Source: CAYTTA01 sp964440655 (GTDB lineage: Bacteria; Bacteroidota; Rhodothermia; Balneolales; Balneolaceae). From it: DNA of 12,845 nt. Shown one piece after another: positions 1 to 7,136 of this stretch (the stretch's first letter is position 1; each line of letters opens with the position of its first letter). The position numbers were made by a program, and so were the translations under genes. Below the pieces are notes generated by a model that searched no databases, was not told the DNA's origin, and was given only the letters and a program-made list of their open reading frames with translations. The stretch lies in the NCBI GenBank assembly GCA_964440655.1, contig CAYTTA010000063.1, positions 1-12,845 on the forward strand. Reading direction: 5' to 3'.

Positions 1-37
1 CAGGGCGTCCAGCTCCCTTGCCCCTATCGTTTTTTAC

Positions 38-89
38 CTATCGACGATTATTCCAATAAGTGACGCCTCACGTGAATAACAACCGATAG
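38..89. other. Interrupted inverted repeat downstream of the (p)ppGpp synthetase gene
   Basis: Three nested pairs of short arms lie here: CTATCG (38-43) with CGATAG (84-89), TTATTC (48-53) with GAATAA (74-79), and GTGA (60-63) with TCAC (68-71). The spacing between arms is uneven, so any hairpin would have internal loops. It sits just beyond the 3' end of the minus-strand gene ending at 126, where a terminator is expected, but on that strand it is followed by an A-run, not a T-run. It could be a factor-independent terminator of poor quality, a protein-binding site, or chance. Confidence 0.25.
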
Positions 90-125
90 TCGCCACGTCG
101 CACCGGAACCACCCGTATCAATCAT

Positions 126-2366
126 TCAATCATACCGCATCACACTCTTCACCCCTTCCACCTTCTTCAGCCGGTCCATGATCTTCTCCAGATGGGCCAG
201 GTCGGTAACGTAAAGAGAGATGATCCCCTCGAACATCCCGCTGTCACTGTTCACGTTGATGCTCTTCATATTGGTCTTCATCGACCGGGAGAGGATATCG
301 GTCAGATCGTTCACCAGTCCCACACGATCCTCCCCGAGAACACGGATCCCGCCCAGAAACCTGGCATCGGTATTCCGCGCCCAGTTCACCGTTATGATCC
401 GCTCGCTGTCGGTCTGGATCAGGTGATGGGCGTTCTTGCAGGAAGAGCGGTGAATCTTCACATCCCCGTCCCGGCTGATAAAACCGATCACCTGATCCCC
501 GGGAATGGGGTTGCAGCAGTTGGCGTAGGAGTATTTGATGTTGGAGATCTCCCCGTTCACCAACAGCTCGCTTGAGCCCCCCACAGAACGGGCCGCCGAA
601 AGGAACTTCTCCTGCTGATCCGGTTCCAACCCTTTTCCACTCTCCGGGACCTCCTCCTCGAACCTCCCCTTGCTCTTGAGCTGCTGCACCGCCTTGAAGA
701 GATCGTTCACATCGTAGTTGCCCGAACCGATCTCGTAGAAGAGAGTCTGGGAATCATCAAACCGTAGCCGGTGGGCAACACGTGTCAGCTCCTGTTCGGA
801 GATCTGGACTTTGCCGCGAGCCGCCCGCTTCTTCCAGATCTCTCGCCCCACGCCGGCGATGTCCCGCTCTTTTTGCTTGATGAACTGGCGGATCCGGGAT
901 TTCGCTTTGTGGGTCACCACATCGTGAATCCAGTCGGGATTCAGATTGATCTTGTTTCCGGTGATGATCTCGACCTGATCTCCCACCTCCAGCTTCTGCC
1001 TGAGCGGCACGATCCGGCCGTTCACCTTGGCCGCCATCGCCCGCTCCCCGATCTCGCTGTGGATCTCAAAAGCGAAGTCGATGCAGGAGGCCCCCTTGGG
1101 GAGTGTTTTCAGCTCGCCCTGTGGCGTGAAGACATAGATCTCGTCCTGGTAGAGATTCAGCTGGAAATCCTTGACAAACTCGGTGGCCGCTTCCGGCCTG
1201 GGATTGTCCAGAACATCCCGGACCCAGTGGACGAAACGGTCCAGCGGGCTCTCTCCGTCCGTCCCCTCCTTGTACTTCCAGTGAGCGGCGACCCCCTTTT
1301 CGGCGATCATGTCCATCTTACGGGTCCGGATCTGAACCTCGACCTTGACCCCTCTCGTGGTGATCACCGTCGTATGCAGAGACTGATAACCGTTCGCTTT
1401 CGGTACCGAAATAAAATCCCTGAATCGTTGCGGAATGGGGGTGTACCAGTCGGTGATGATCGAGTAGACCCTCCAGCAATCCTCCTTCTTGTGCGGCTCC
1501 TCCAGAATGATGCGGATCGCAAAAAGATCATAGATCTCCTCGAACGGCTTCTGCTGGCGCTGCATCTTGCGATAGATCGAGTAGATATGCTTGGGCCGCC
1601 CCTTGATCTCGAATTTGAAGTTCTGCTGAGTCAGCTCCTGCTCGATCGGCTCCATGAACTCCTGGATAAAGGCCTCCCGCGCCTCCTTCTTCTCCCGGAG
1701 CTTGCGGGCGATGAACCGGTAGGAGTTGGGATCCATCACCTTGAAGCAGAGATCCTCGTACTCGTTCTTCACCTTGAACAATCCGAAGCGGTGGGCCAGA
1801 GGAGCGTAGAGCTCCATCGTCTCTGTTGCGATTTTCAGCTGCTTCTCCGGCGGCAGGTGCTGGATGGTACGCATGTTGTGCAGCCGGTCGGCGAACTTGA
1901 TCAGCACCACCCGGATATCCTCCGCCAGCGAGAGGAGCATCTTCATGAAGGTCTCGGCCTGCTTCGTAACCCGGTTGTCAAACACCCCCGTCACCTTCGT
2001 CACCCCGTCGATGATGTGGGCTACATTCTCCCCGAAAAGCATCCGGATATCCTCCAGAGTGACGTCGGTGTCCTCCACAATATCGTGCAGAAGAGCGGCG
2101 ACAACCGCCTCGTCATCGATCGTAAGGTCGCTGGCTATGATCTTGGCCACCTCGACCGGATGGTGGTAGTAGGGCTCCCCGGACGCCCGCTTCATCCCCT
2201 TGTGAGCGGTGTAGCAGAGCTTGAACGCCCGGGTGATCAGCTCGTCATCGGTCTCGTCCAGGTTTTCATGGCACAGTTCGAGCAGTTGACGAAGATCCTC
2301 TTTCGGAGACCCTCTCAATTCATATTGATCGATTCGATCGATGATATGGGTGCCAACCTTTTCCAT
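126..2366 (-). CDS. rel: Bifunctional (p)ppGpp synthetase/hydrolase (RelA/SpoT family)
   Basis: Cytosolic stringent-response enzyme of 746 aa that makes (p)ppGpp from ATP and GDP/GTP and hydrolyses it. The full long-RSH architecture is visible. The HD hydrolase has H68/H69, H94-D95 and the KFADRLHNMRT motif near 158-167, all intact, so hydrolysis should work. The synthetase domain spans about 250-365, with KANGYQSLHT at 323-332 and EVQIRT at 343-348. The TGS domain is near 407-470. A Cys/His segment (C617, C618, H639, C643) is followed by an ACT domain at about 671-746. The loop that distinguishes bifunctional (RxKD) from RelA-type (ExDD) enzymes reads RFRD (314-317), the basic type. Length is normal for the family. 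The ATG at 2366 has only a weak purine stretch upstream. It is divergent from the dehydrogenase gene. Family assignment is very secure; the choice between rel, relA and spoT as a name is convention. Confidence 0.97.
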   Translation of the reverse strand: MEKVGTHIIDRIDQYELRGSPKEDLRQLLELCHENLDETDDELITRAFKLCYTAHKGMKRASGEPYYHHPVEVAKIIASDLTIDDEAVVAALLHDIVEDTDVTLEDIRMLFGENVAHIIDGVTKVTGVFDNRVTKQAETFMKMLLSLAEDIRVVLIKFADRLHNMRTIQHLPPEKQLKIATETMELYAPLAHRFGLFKVKNEYEDLCFKVMDPNSYRFIARKLREKKEAREAFIQEFMEPIEQELTQQNFKFEIKGRPKHIYSIYRKMQRQQKPFEEIYDLFAIRIILEEPHKKEDCWRVYSIITDWYTPIPQRFRDFISVPKANGYQSLHTTVITTRGVKVEVQIRTRKMDMIAEKGVAAHWKYKEGTDGESPLDRFVHWVRDVLDNPRPEAATEFVKDFQLNLYQDEIYVFTPQGELKTLPKGASCIDFAFEIHSEIGERAMAAKVNGRIVPLRQKLEVGDQVEIITGNKINLNPDWIHDVVTHKAKSRIRQFIKQKERDIAGVGREIWKKRAARGKVQISEQELTRVAHRLRFDDSQTLFYEIGSGNYDVNDLFKAVQQLKSKGRFEEEVPESGKGLEPDQQEKFLSAARSVGGSSELLVNGEISNIKYSYANCCNPIPGDQVIGFISRDGDVKIHRSSCKNAHHLIQTDSERIITVNWARNTDARFLGGIRVLGEDRVGLVNDLTDILSRSMKTNMKSINVNSDSGMFEGIISLYVTDLAHLEKIMDRLKKVEGVKSVMRYD

Positions 2367-2522
2367 CTCTGTATGATATAATACTCATCCAAGATACACA
2401 TTATTGTCCGTGATTGTGTACTCCGGGCGTATGTATTACATTGAAAGATCGGGCAATGAACCGCGATTCGTCTCCTCCAGCGCCCTGGATTTGCCCCCCT
2501 TTTCCAATAACCAAACCCTGTC
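2367..2522. promoter_or_regulatory. Divergent intergenic region, probable promoters for both flanking genes
   Basis: This 156-bp gap separates the start codons of the divergent (p)ppGpp synthetase and sugar dehydrogenase genes, so it should hold promoters for both. An AT-rich patch carries TATAAT on the plus strand (2377-2382) and an overlapping TATTAT on the minus strand (2379-2384). Neither has a convincing -35 hexamer at 16-18 bp. The ATG at 2523 has no clear Shine-Dalgarno sequence. No operator-like palindrome stands out. Confidence 0.3.
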
Positions 2523-3752
2523 ATGATGAATTCTGGTTTCCGATACCTTCCTATTCCGCTCTTTCTGGCTCTGATGATGATGTTCCAGGCCTGTGAAGCG
2601 ACCTCACAAAACCGTGGCGAGCAGGAGGATGCTTCCGTCCGCTCCTCCATTCTGCACGATTTCCGTGTGGTCACGGTCGTTGACGGGGTGCGTCACCCCT
2701 GGTCGCTCGCCTTCCTCCCGAATGGCGACATTCTGGTTACCGAACGTGGCAACCCCGAACATCCCGGCCAGCTCCGCATCATCCGAAACGGAGAGCTGCT
2801 TCCGGATCCCGTCCAGGGACTTCCGACCATCCGGACGGGTGGACAGGGAGGTCTGCTGGATGTCGTTCTCCATCCCGACTTCGAACAGAACCGGCTTGTC
2901 TACCTGAGCTACTCCAAGCCCAATGTTGACGATTCCCAGGGAACGACCGCGGTGATCCGGGGTCGCTTTGAGGGAGATGCACTGCAGGATGTCGAGGAGA
3001 TTTTCGAAGCACAGGCATGGAGTGCGGGTCGCGGACACTACGGCTCCCGACTTGCCTTTGACCAGGACGGCTACCTCTTCATCACCATCGGAGACCGTCA
3101 GACGAACCCGGCGGGAACGATCGAATACCAGCAAAGTCATCCCGCCCAGGATCTTTCCAGCCACATGGGCAAAGTGATCCGTCTACATGACGACGGCCGA
3201 GTCCCGGAGGACAACCCTTTTGTCGGAGACTCCAATGCCCTTCCGGAGATCTGGAGTTACGGCCATCGAAGCCCTCAGGGACTCGCCTTCAACACCGATA
3301 CGGGCGAACTCTGGCTCACAGAGCATGGCCCCCAGGGCGGTGATGAGCTGAATCTGATCCGCAAGGGGGTCAACTACGGCTGGCCCGTAATCGGGTACGG
3401 CGTCAACTACGGTCCCGGACAGCCGCTTCACCATGTGGTCAGCGCATCCGGGATGGAACGGCCTGTGGCCCACTGGCTCCCCTCGGTTGCTGTCTCCGGT
3501 CTGGCCTACTATACCGGCGATGCATTTCCCCGGTGGAAAGGAAGTCTCTTTGCCGGCGGAATGTCGGAAAACTACCGGACCCTTACCCGGATCAATACCG
3601 ACGGTCCCCTTCTTCTGAACATGGAGTACCTCCTCTCCGGCGAGTTCAGAATCCGGGATGTCCGCCAGGGTCCCGATGGCTTCATCTACCTTGCGGTTGA
3701 TGATCGCGCCGGCGGCCTCTCCCCCATTGTCCGGCTCGAACCTGCCCGATAG
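2523..3752 (+). CDS. Lipoprotein PQQ-dependent aldose sugar dehydrogenase (GSDH/YliI family)
   Basis: A 409-aa six-bladed beta-propeller of the glucose/sorbosone dehydrogenase family, which oxidises aldoses outside the cytoplasm using PQQ. The first 24 residues form a lipoprotein signal with a lipobox ending FQAC (C24), so it is probably membrane-anchored. Family signatures occur in order: HPWSLAFLPNGDILVTERG (58-76), TGGQGGLLDVVLHP (105-118), GRGHYGSRLAFD (169-180) with H172 as the likely catalytic His, the YGHRSPQG strand (246-253) with R249, LTEHGPQGGDELN (265-277), and GLAYYTGDAFPRWKGSLFAGG (326-346). Length fits the YliI/Asd group. The start could be this ATG or the next one at 2526; the signal peptide fits both. 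It leads a run of three plus-strand envelope lipoprotein genes. No PQQ biosynthesis gene is in the window, so the cofactor may be imported. True substrate unknown. Confidence 0.92.
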   Translation: MMNSGFRYLPIPLFLALMMMFQACEATSQNRGEQEDASVRSSILHDFRVVTVVDGVRHPWSLAFLPNGDILVTERGNPEHPGQLRIIRNGELLPDPVQGLPTIRTGGQGGLLDVVLHPDFEQNRLVYLSYSKPNVDDSQGTTAVIRGRFEGDALQDVEEIFEAQAWSAGRGHYGSRLAFDQDGYLFITIGDRQTNPAGTIEYQQSHPAQDLSSHMGKVIRLHDDGRVPEDNPFVGDSNALPEIWSYGHRSPQGLAFNTDTGELWLTEHGPQGGDELNLIRKGVNYGWPVIGYGVNYGPGQPLHHVVSASGMERPVAHWLPSVAVSGLAYYTGDAFPRWKGSLFAGGMSENYRTLTRINTDGPLLLNMEYLLSGEFRIRDVRQGPDGFIYLAVDDRAGGLSPIVRLEPAR

Positions 3753-3769
3753 AATCGAACCTGCCCGAT
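3736..3769 (+). repeat. Tandem 19-bp duplication of the dehydrogenase gene's 3' end
   Basis: The 15-mer TCGAACCTGCCCGAT occurs at 3736-3750 and again at 3755-3769, a period of 19 bp. The first copy contains the last sense codons and runs into the TAG stop; the second lies just after it, out of frame. This looks like a recent slippage duplication of the gene end. Confidence 0.8.
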
Positions 3770-3781
3770 TGAAAAGTTCAT

Positions 3782-3803
3782 GCGGCGGGGCTCCTCCCGC
3801 CGC
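3782..3803. terminator. Strong GC hairpin after the sugar dehydrogenase gene
   Basis: Perfect 8-bp arms GCGGCGGG (3782-3789) and CCCGCCGC (3796-3803) enclose a 6-nt loop, 30 bp after the TAG stop. There is no T-run after it on either strand, so it is not a textbook intrinsic terminator. It may still stop transcription or protect the mRNA 3' end and would separate the dehydrogenase transcript from the rlpA-like gene. Confidence 0.5.
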
Positions 3804-3861
3804 TCTCCGGTGCAGTGAACCGCCCTTGTCTCGATCCGTCAAAACTCCATCTCGTTAGAGA

Positions 3862-4014
3862 ACCTGGAACATCAGGTGTGCTCACAGGGTAAAAGGGAGC
3901 GGAGCATCCCCTGCGGATGTTCCACCCGGACCATATGCGATTTGATCCGATCACGCACGCGGTCCGGGCCCGAGCCATCGACCCCCCATTTCGGTCCGAG
4001 CCGCCGGTCCGGCC
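3862..4014 (+). promoter_or_regulatory. Highly structured leader before the RlpA-like gene, with mutually exclusive pairings
   Basis: Several inverted repeats are packed into the 285-bp gap before the RlpA-like gene. ACCTG (3862-3866) faces CAGGT (3873-3877). GGAGCATCC (3901-3909) pairs with GGATGTTCC (3915-3923) through one wobble. GGAACATC (3866-3873) is a perfect complement of GATGTTCC (3916-3923), so the two pairings exclude each other. CCCGGACC (3925-3932) pairs with GGTCCGGG (3961-3968), enclosing TGATCcGATCA (3943-3953). GGTCCGRGCC-like words recur at 3961, 3993 and 4006. No known riboswitch class was recognised. If transcribed, this could be an attenuator or cis-regulatory RNA; if not, operator sites. 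The structure is seen, the function is inference. Confidence 0.35.
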
Positions 4015-4037
4015 AACCCTGAAGAAGTTGAAATTTG

Positions 4038-4451
4038 ATGAGCCACCTGATGCATCCCCGGAAACTGTTCTCCTGGATCGTACCACTTCTTGCCGGTCTG
4101 ATCCTGATCTCCTGCGACATTACCGGAACCCGTTCCAACCCTCCGGGCGAATTGTTCGAAACCGGTATCGCCAGCTGGTACGGCGGCGACTACCATGGCA
4201 CCCGGACAGCCAACGGCGAGATCTACGACATGAATACGCTGACCGCCGCGCACCGGACCCTGCCCTTCCATTCGGTTGTCCGGGTGGTCAATGTGGAAAA
4301 CGGACGATCGGTCACCGTCCGGATCAACAACCGGGGCCCTTTTGTCCGGGGACGGGTGATTGATCTCTCCAGACTGGCGGCAAAAGAGATCGGTATTCTT
4401 GAAAAAGGCCTGGCTGAAGTGGAGCTTTATCTGATCAGAGAAGGTTCCTGA
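4038..4451 (+). CDS. rlpA: RlpA-like septal ring lipoprotein (double-psi beta-barrel), Asp-to-Asn variant
   Basis: A short 137-aa lipoprotein: signal peptide ending LIS-C (C26), then a single double-psi beta-barrel (about 43-135). RlpA proteins cleave naked glycan strands at the division septum in Pseudomonas. Family landmarks are GIASWYG, TANGEIYD with E61, LTAAHRTLP with H72, RINNRGPF and RVIDLS. E61 and H72 are 11 residues apart and H72 and N98 are 26 apart, the same spacing as E120, H131 and D157 of P. aeruginosa RlpA, so N98 replaces a residue normally Asp. It has no C-terminal SPOR domain, so septal targeting is unclear. Residue +2 after the lipid Cys is Asp, which in enterobacteria favours the inner membrane. 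The ATG at 4038 follows GAAGAAG at a sensible distance; a TTG just upstream and an ATG at 4050 are less likely starts. The APP1-like gene follows after 49 bp. Confidence 0.88.
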   Translation: MSHLMHPRKLFSWIVPLLAGLILISCDITGTRSNPPGELFETGIASWYGGDYHGTRTANGEIYDMNTLTAAHRTLPFHSVVRVVNVENGRSVTVRINNRGPFVRGRVIDLSRLAAKEIGILEKGLAEVELYLIREGS

Positions 4452-4489
4452 AAAGGGAATGTAACCCTGGACCGATCAAGTGGAGAAAC

Positions 4490-4494
4490 GGAGG
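4490..4494 (+). promoter_or_regulatory. Shine-Dalgarno sequence fixing the APP1-like gene start
   Basis: GGAGG lies 6 nt before the ATG at 4501. It favours that ATG over an in-frame GTG at 4480, which precedes this site and would spoil the lipoprotein signal peptide. Confidence 0.75.
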
Positions 4495-4500
4495 CTTCCC

Positions 4501-5745
4501 ATGAACCGTAACTGGCTTCTGAGCATCATTCTCTTTCTTCCGCTTCTCCCGTCCGGCTGCCTGATGACCCGAGCCCTTTTGAACGACCCTGAAGAGGTGA
4601 CGTTCTATGCCGCTTACGGATACCGGCAAGGGGCGGAGTGGGTGATCCCCCTGCGAATCCATGTCTGGGAACGCAACGTCAGGGCAGAGAGCCGCATCAT
4701 CGGTCTGGCCCGTCAGATCTGGAACCTGCAGCCGGAACAGACCGACACTCTACGATCCCGGATTCTCGAATTTGCCGCCGACAGTGAATCGGGGGAGAAG
4801 GTTGTATTTGTCTTTGAAGAAGACCCCGGGCTGAAACCATATCAGCTTCAGAGCTCGGCCGGCGAGGAGTTGAGAACCACGCTGAACGGGATAGCGGAGG
4901 GAGAGGTTCGGTTGCCGGTCACAGAGGCAGAACAGTGGATTCAGAACCGGCTGGAGGAGGAGAGGAAACGCGGGATAATCAGCGACAGCCAAAATCGCGG
5001 GGACAAAAACGGAAGCGAGAACAGCTTTGAAAAGCAGGAGGGAATCCGGCTAAGAATCCGGGCGATCTCCCCCGATCATCAGGGCACCGGCACGGTCGAA
5101 CTGATCCCTCCGGAAGGAGTCTCGGTAATCAGCGACATCGATGACACCATCAAGCTTACCGGAATCGGAGAGGGATCCGAAGAGATCATCCGGAATACTT
5201 TTTTCGAGCCCTACCACCCTGTCCCCGGCATGGCCGACTGGTATCGGGACGGGCTGTCCGCAGATCCATCCTATCACTACATCTCCGGCTCACCGTGGCA
5301 GCTGTTCCGGCCGCTCCGGCGGTTTTTGATTGGGCAGGAGGGTTTCCCTCAAGGATCCTTTCATATGAAGGATCTTCCGAAAAACCTCTTTGCAGGGAAT
5401 ACCTGGAGAGCTCTCATCGAAGTGGCTTCCAACGAAAATGCAACGTATGACCAGAAGTATCGTCAGATCACGACGATTATGGGCCATTTTCCGGAGCGTG
5501 AGTTCATTCTGATCGGAGATTCCGGTGAGAAGGATCCCGAGCTCTATCGGGCCATCCGGGATCGGCATCCGGAGCAGATCCGCCTGATTATCATCCGGGA
5601 TACCGGCGGAGAGCTGAAGAGCAATCCAGAGCGGCTGGCGGGGCTGGCTGTTATTCCGGCAGATCCGGACTCCTGTCCGGAAGACACCATCTGCTACCTT
5701 CAGCAGTATGGTGGATCGCAGGTCTATGAAGAATCCCAGGAGTAG
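4501..5745 (+). CDS. APP1-family (DUF2183) HAD phosphatase lipoprotein
   Basis: A 414-aa protein with a C-terminal catalytic domain like yeast App1, a Mg-dependent phosphatidate phosphatase of the HAD superfamily. Bacterial members act on unknown phosphoesters, possibly lipids. The HAD nucleophile motif DIDDTIKLTG starts at D212 with D214 as acid/base. SGSPWQLFRPL and FHMKDLP (K290) follow, and IGDSGEKDPELY (D340) supplies the last acidic motif. Residues 1-20 form a signal peptide with lipobox PSGC (C20), so it probably works in the periplasm. The N-terminal half begins with a YAAYGY...WVIPLRIHVWERN segment typical of bacterial DUF2183 proteins, and a polar, charged linker lies near 155-180. 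It probably shares a transcript with the RlpA-like gene 49 bp upstream. All expected HAD motifs are present. The exact substrate cannot be read from sequence. Confidence 0.9.
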   Translation: MNRNWLLSIILFLPLLPSGCLMTRALLNDPEEVTFYAAYGYRQGAEWVIPLRIHVWERNVRAESRIIGLARQIWNLQPEQTDTLRSRILEFAADSESGEKVVFVFEEDPGLKPYQLQSSAGEELRTTLNGIAEGEVRLPVTEAEQWIQNRLEEERKRGIISDSQNRGDKNGSENSFEKQEGIRLRIRAISPDHQGTGTVELIPPEGVSVISDIDDTIKLTGIGEGSEEIIRNTFFEPYHPVPGMADWYRDGLSADPSYHYISGSPWQLFRPLRRFLIGQEGFPQGSFHMKDLPKNLFAGNTWRALIEVASNENATYDQKYRQITTIMGHFPEREFILIGDSGEKDPELYRAIRDRHPEQIRLIIIRDTGGELKSNPERLAGLAVIPADPDSCPEDTICYLQQYGGSQVYEESQE

Positions 5746-5779
5746 ATCTGATCAGGCTCCACATTCAGGGTCTCCACGT

Positions 5780-6946
5780 TCACGGTTTCTGCCCTTCAGG
5801 ATTTCTGAGTTCAGAGTCACCTGCCGTCTGCATGCTCCGGTCCTCTTCCTGCCCCAGCCAGGTATAGGGGCGACGGTAGAGGCCGCGGAAGAGCGAGTGC
5901 CCGGCAAGCGCGCACATCACTCCGAAAGGAAGATATCCGGAATAGCCCGGCAGGGGCATCTCAAAGAGCGGAAGAATGGCCAAGCCCGGTATGGAGTAGA
6001 TCCATTTTGCCTCACTGTGGTAATTCCACATCTCCCAGAAAAAACCGCATGTCAGGGCAGCCACTGCAGAACTCCAGAGAAGGGTCATGTCGCCCCGCGC
6101 TGCCTGACGGAGCAGGGCATCCACCTTCCCTCTAACCACCTGAAGAGAGAGCCAGAGCAGAAGCGGTGAGATCCAGACGAAGGGATAGGCCTTTTCGGGC
6201 AGATACCCTACGGCGACCAGTCCTCCCAGGGAGAGGAGCCCGGCAGCGATCCAGAGCGGGCGGGAGAGAAGCCGGGGAAGAGCCCTGAAATCCGAAAAAG
6301 CGTGGGAGAAAACCGGAATCCGAAGTAAAAGGTAACGCATGCTGAAGACAGCGGGCAGCACAGTGGAGAAGGCAAGGGTCGCCTCGGAGAAATAGGAACC
6401 GGCACCCAGCTCTCCGACTCCGGTGTAGTACCAGTTTCCAACAAAACGGTTCAGATATTCAAATATCCACCAGAAGAGGGCACTGAGTGGAAAGAGCAGC
6501 AGAAAAAACCGGGGCCGGTGGGTAAGCAGAGATTGGCAGGTATAGCGCCAGGCGACGGCGTTGAGCAGGACAATCATGGAAAACCAGAGCGGAAAGAATG
6601 TATAGCGCTGAAGAGCGGCAAACCAGGGGAAACGGCTCCAGGCAAGAATCCAGAACGTTACGGTGCCCGCCAGGCCGATCCATCCCCACCAGGGAAAACG
6701 GCACCCCTCTTTTCGTCGGGGCCGATAGGAGTAGCTGTTGAAGAGCATGCGCCGGACAAACGGCCAGGTGGTGATGAGCAGAAACAGGGTGATGATCCAG
6801 AAGAAATTCCAGGAGAATTCCTGATGATCCACTTGCATCGTCTGTGGCGGAAACTCCAGATAAGTCCCGGCGGGCCGGCCGGCAAACACCGCTCCCAGCA
6901 GTGGACACACCACCAGCAGAAGCAGCCATATCAGCCAGAACACCAT
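5780..6946 (-). CDS. Multi-pass membrane protein of unknown function with internal duplication
   Basis: A 388-aa, strongly hydrophobic protein with about ten predicted membrane segments by eye (near 2-22, 47-67, 85-105, 113-133, 146-162, 186-210, 230-248, 252-272, 286-304 and 330-352) and a polar tail. Two parts resemble each other: FEYLNRFVGNWYY (162-174) and WEMWNYHSEAKWIY (304-317). Both read E-x-x-N, then 5-6 residues, then W-x-Y, and each is followed 14-16 residues later by F-x-E or F-E. This suggests two homologous halves with buried Glu/Asn/Trp residues, as in some membrane enzymes; lycopene-cyclase-type proteins came to mind but I cannot confirm it. The ATG at 6946 has GAGG about 11 nt upstream. 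The gene follows the adenylation gene on the same strand after 177 bp and ends 34 bp from the convergent APP1-like gene. I do not recognise a named family. Confidence 0.85.
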   Translation of the reverse strand: MVFWLIWLLLLVVCPLLGAVFAGRPAGTYLEFPPQTMQVDHQEFSWNFFWIITLFLLITTWPFVRRMLFNSYSYRPRRKEGCRFPWWGWIGLAGTVTFWILAWSRFPWFAALQRYTFFPLWFSMIVLLNAVAWRYTCQSLLTHRPRFFLLLFPLSALFWWIFEYLNRFVGNWYYTGVGELGAGSYFSEATLAFSTVLPAVFSMRYLLLRIPVFSHAFSDFRALPRLLSRPLWIAAGLLSLGGLVAVGYLPEKAYPFVWISPLLLWLSLQVVRGKVDALLRQAARGDMTLLWSSAVAALTCGFFWEMWNYHSEAKWIYSIPGLAILPLFEMPLPGYSGYLPFGVMCALAGHSLFRGLYRRPYTWLGQEEDRSMQTAGDSELRNPEGQKP

Positions 6947-7044
6947 CCTAACACACCCTCATGCCGCGTCTCCCATTTGAACAGCATGTCGAATCGGATC
7001 CTGTCCACTGAATCCGGTTGATCTCATCTTGATTCATCACCCCT

Positions 7045-7136
7045 GCTCGATGCATCAAACCGCTCCCGATTCTTTGTATCTGCCCTCCTCCGCTCGATGC
7101 ATCAAAAGTCCCGGCTCGATAGATCAAACCGGTCCC
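7045..7136. repeat. Three imperfect copies of a 22-bp element at and beyond the adenylation gene's 3' end
   Basis: GCTCGATGCATCAAA occurs at 7045-7059 and 7092-7106, and GCTCGATAGATCAAA at 7114-7128; starts are 47 and 22 bp apart. The third copy contains the TGA stop of the minus-strand adenylation gene (7124-7126). The other two lie beyond the stop and each also keeps TTTGAT on that strand. It reads as duplication of the gene's 3' terminus. The rest of the 6947-7123 gap holds no gene. Confidence 0.7.

Noticed and set aside
771..2381. Long open frame (536 codons) antisense to the (p)ppGpp synthetase gene
   Set aside because: The opposite strand encodes an unmistakable RelA/SpoT protein. The antisense product is Leu/Asp/His-rich with no recognisable domain, as expected from mirror-frame codon bias.
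3183..3842. 219-codon minus-strand frame opposite the sugar dehydrogenase
   Set aside because: It mirrors conserved beta-propeller coding sequence and has no domain signature or ribosome-binding site.
5746..5805. Short direct repeat (CTCCAC..TTCA twice) between the APP1-like and membrane genes
   Set aside because: The copies are short and imperfect, partly lie within the membrane protein's coding sequence, and could be chance.
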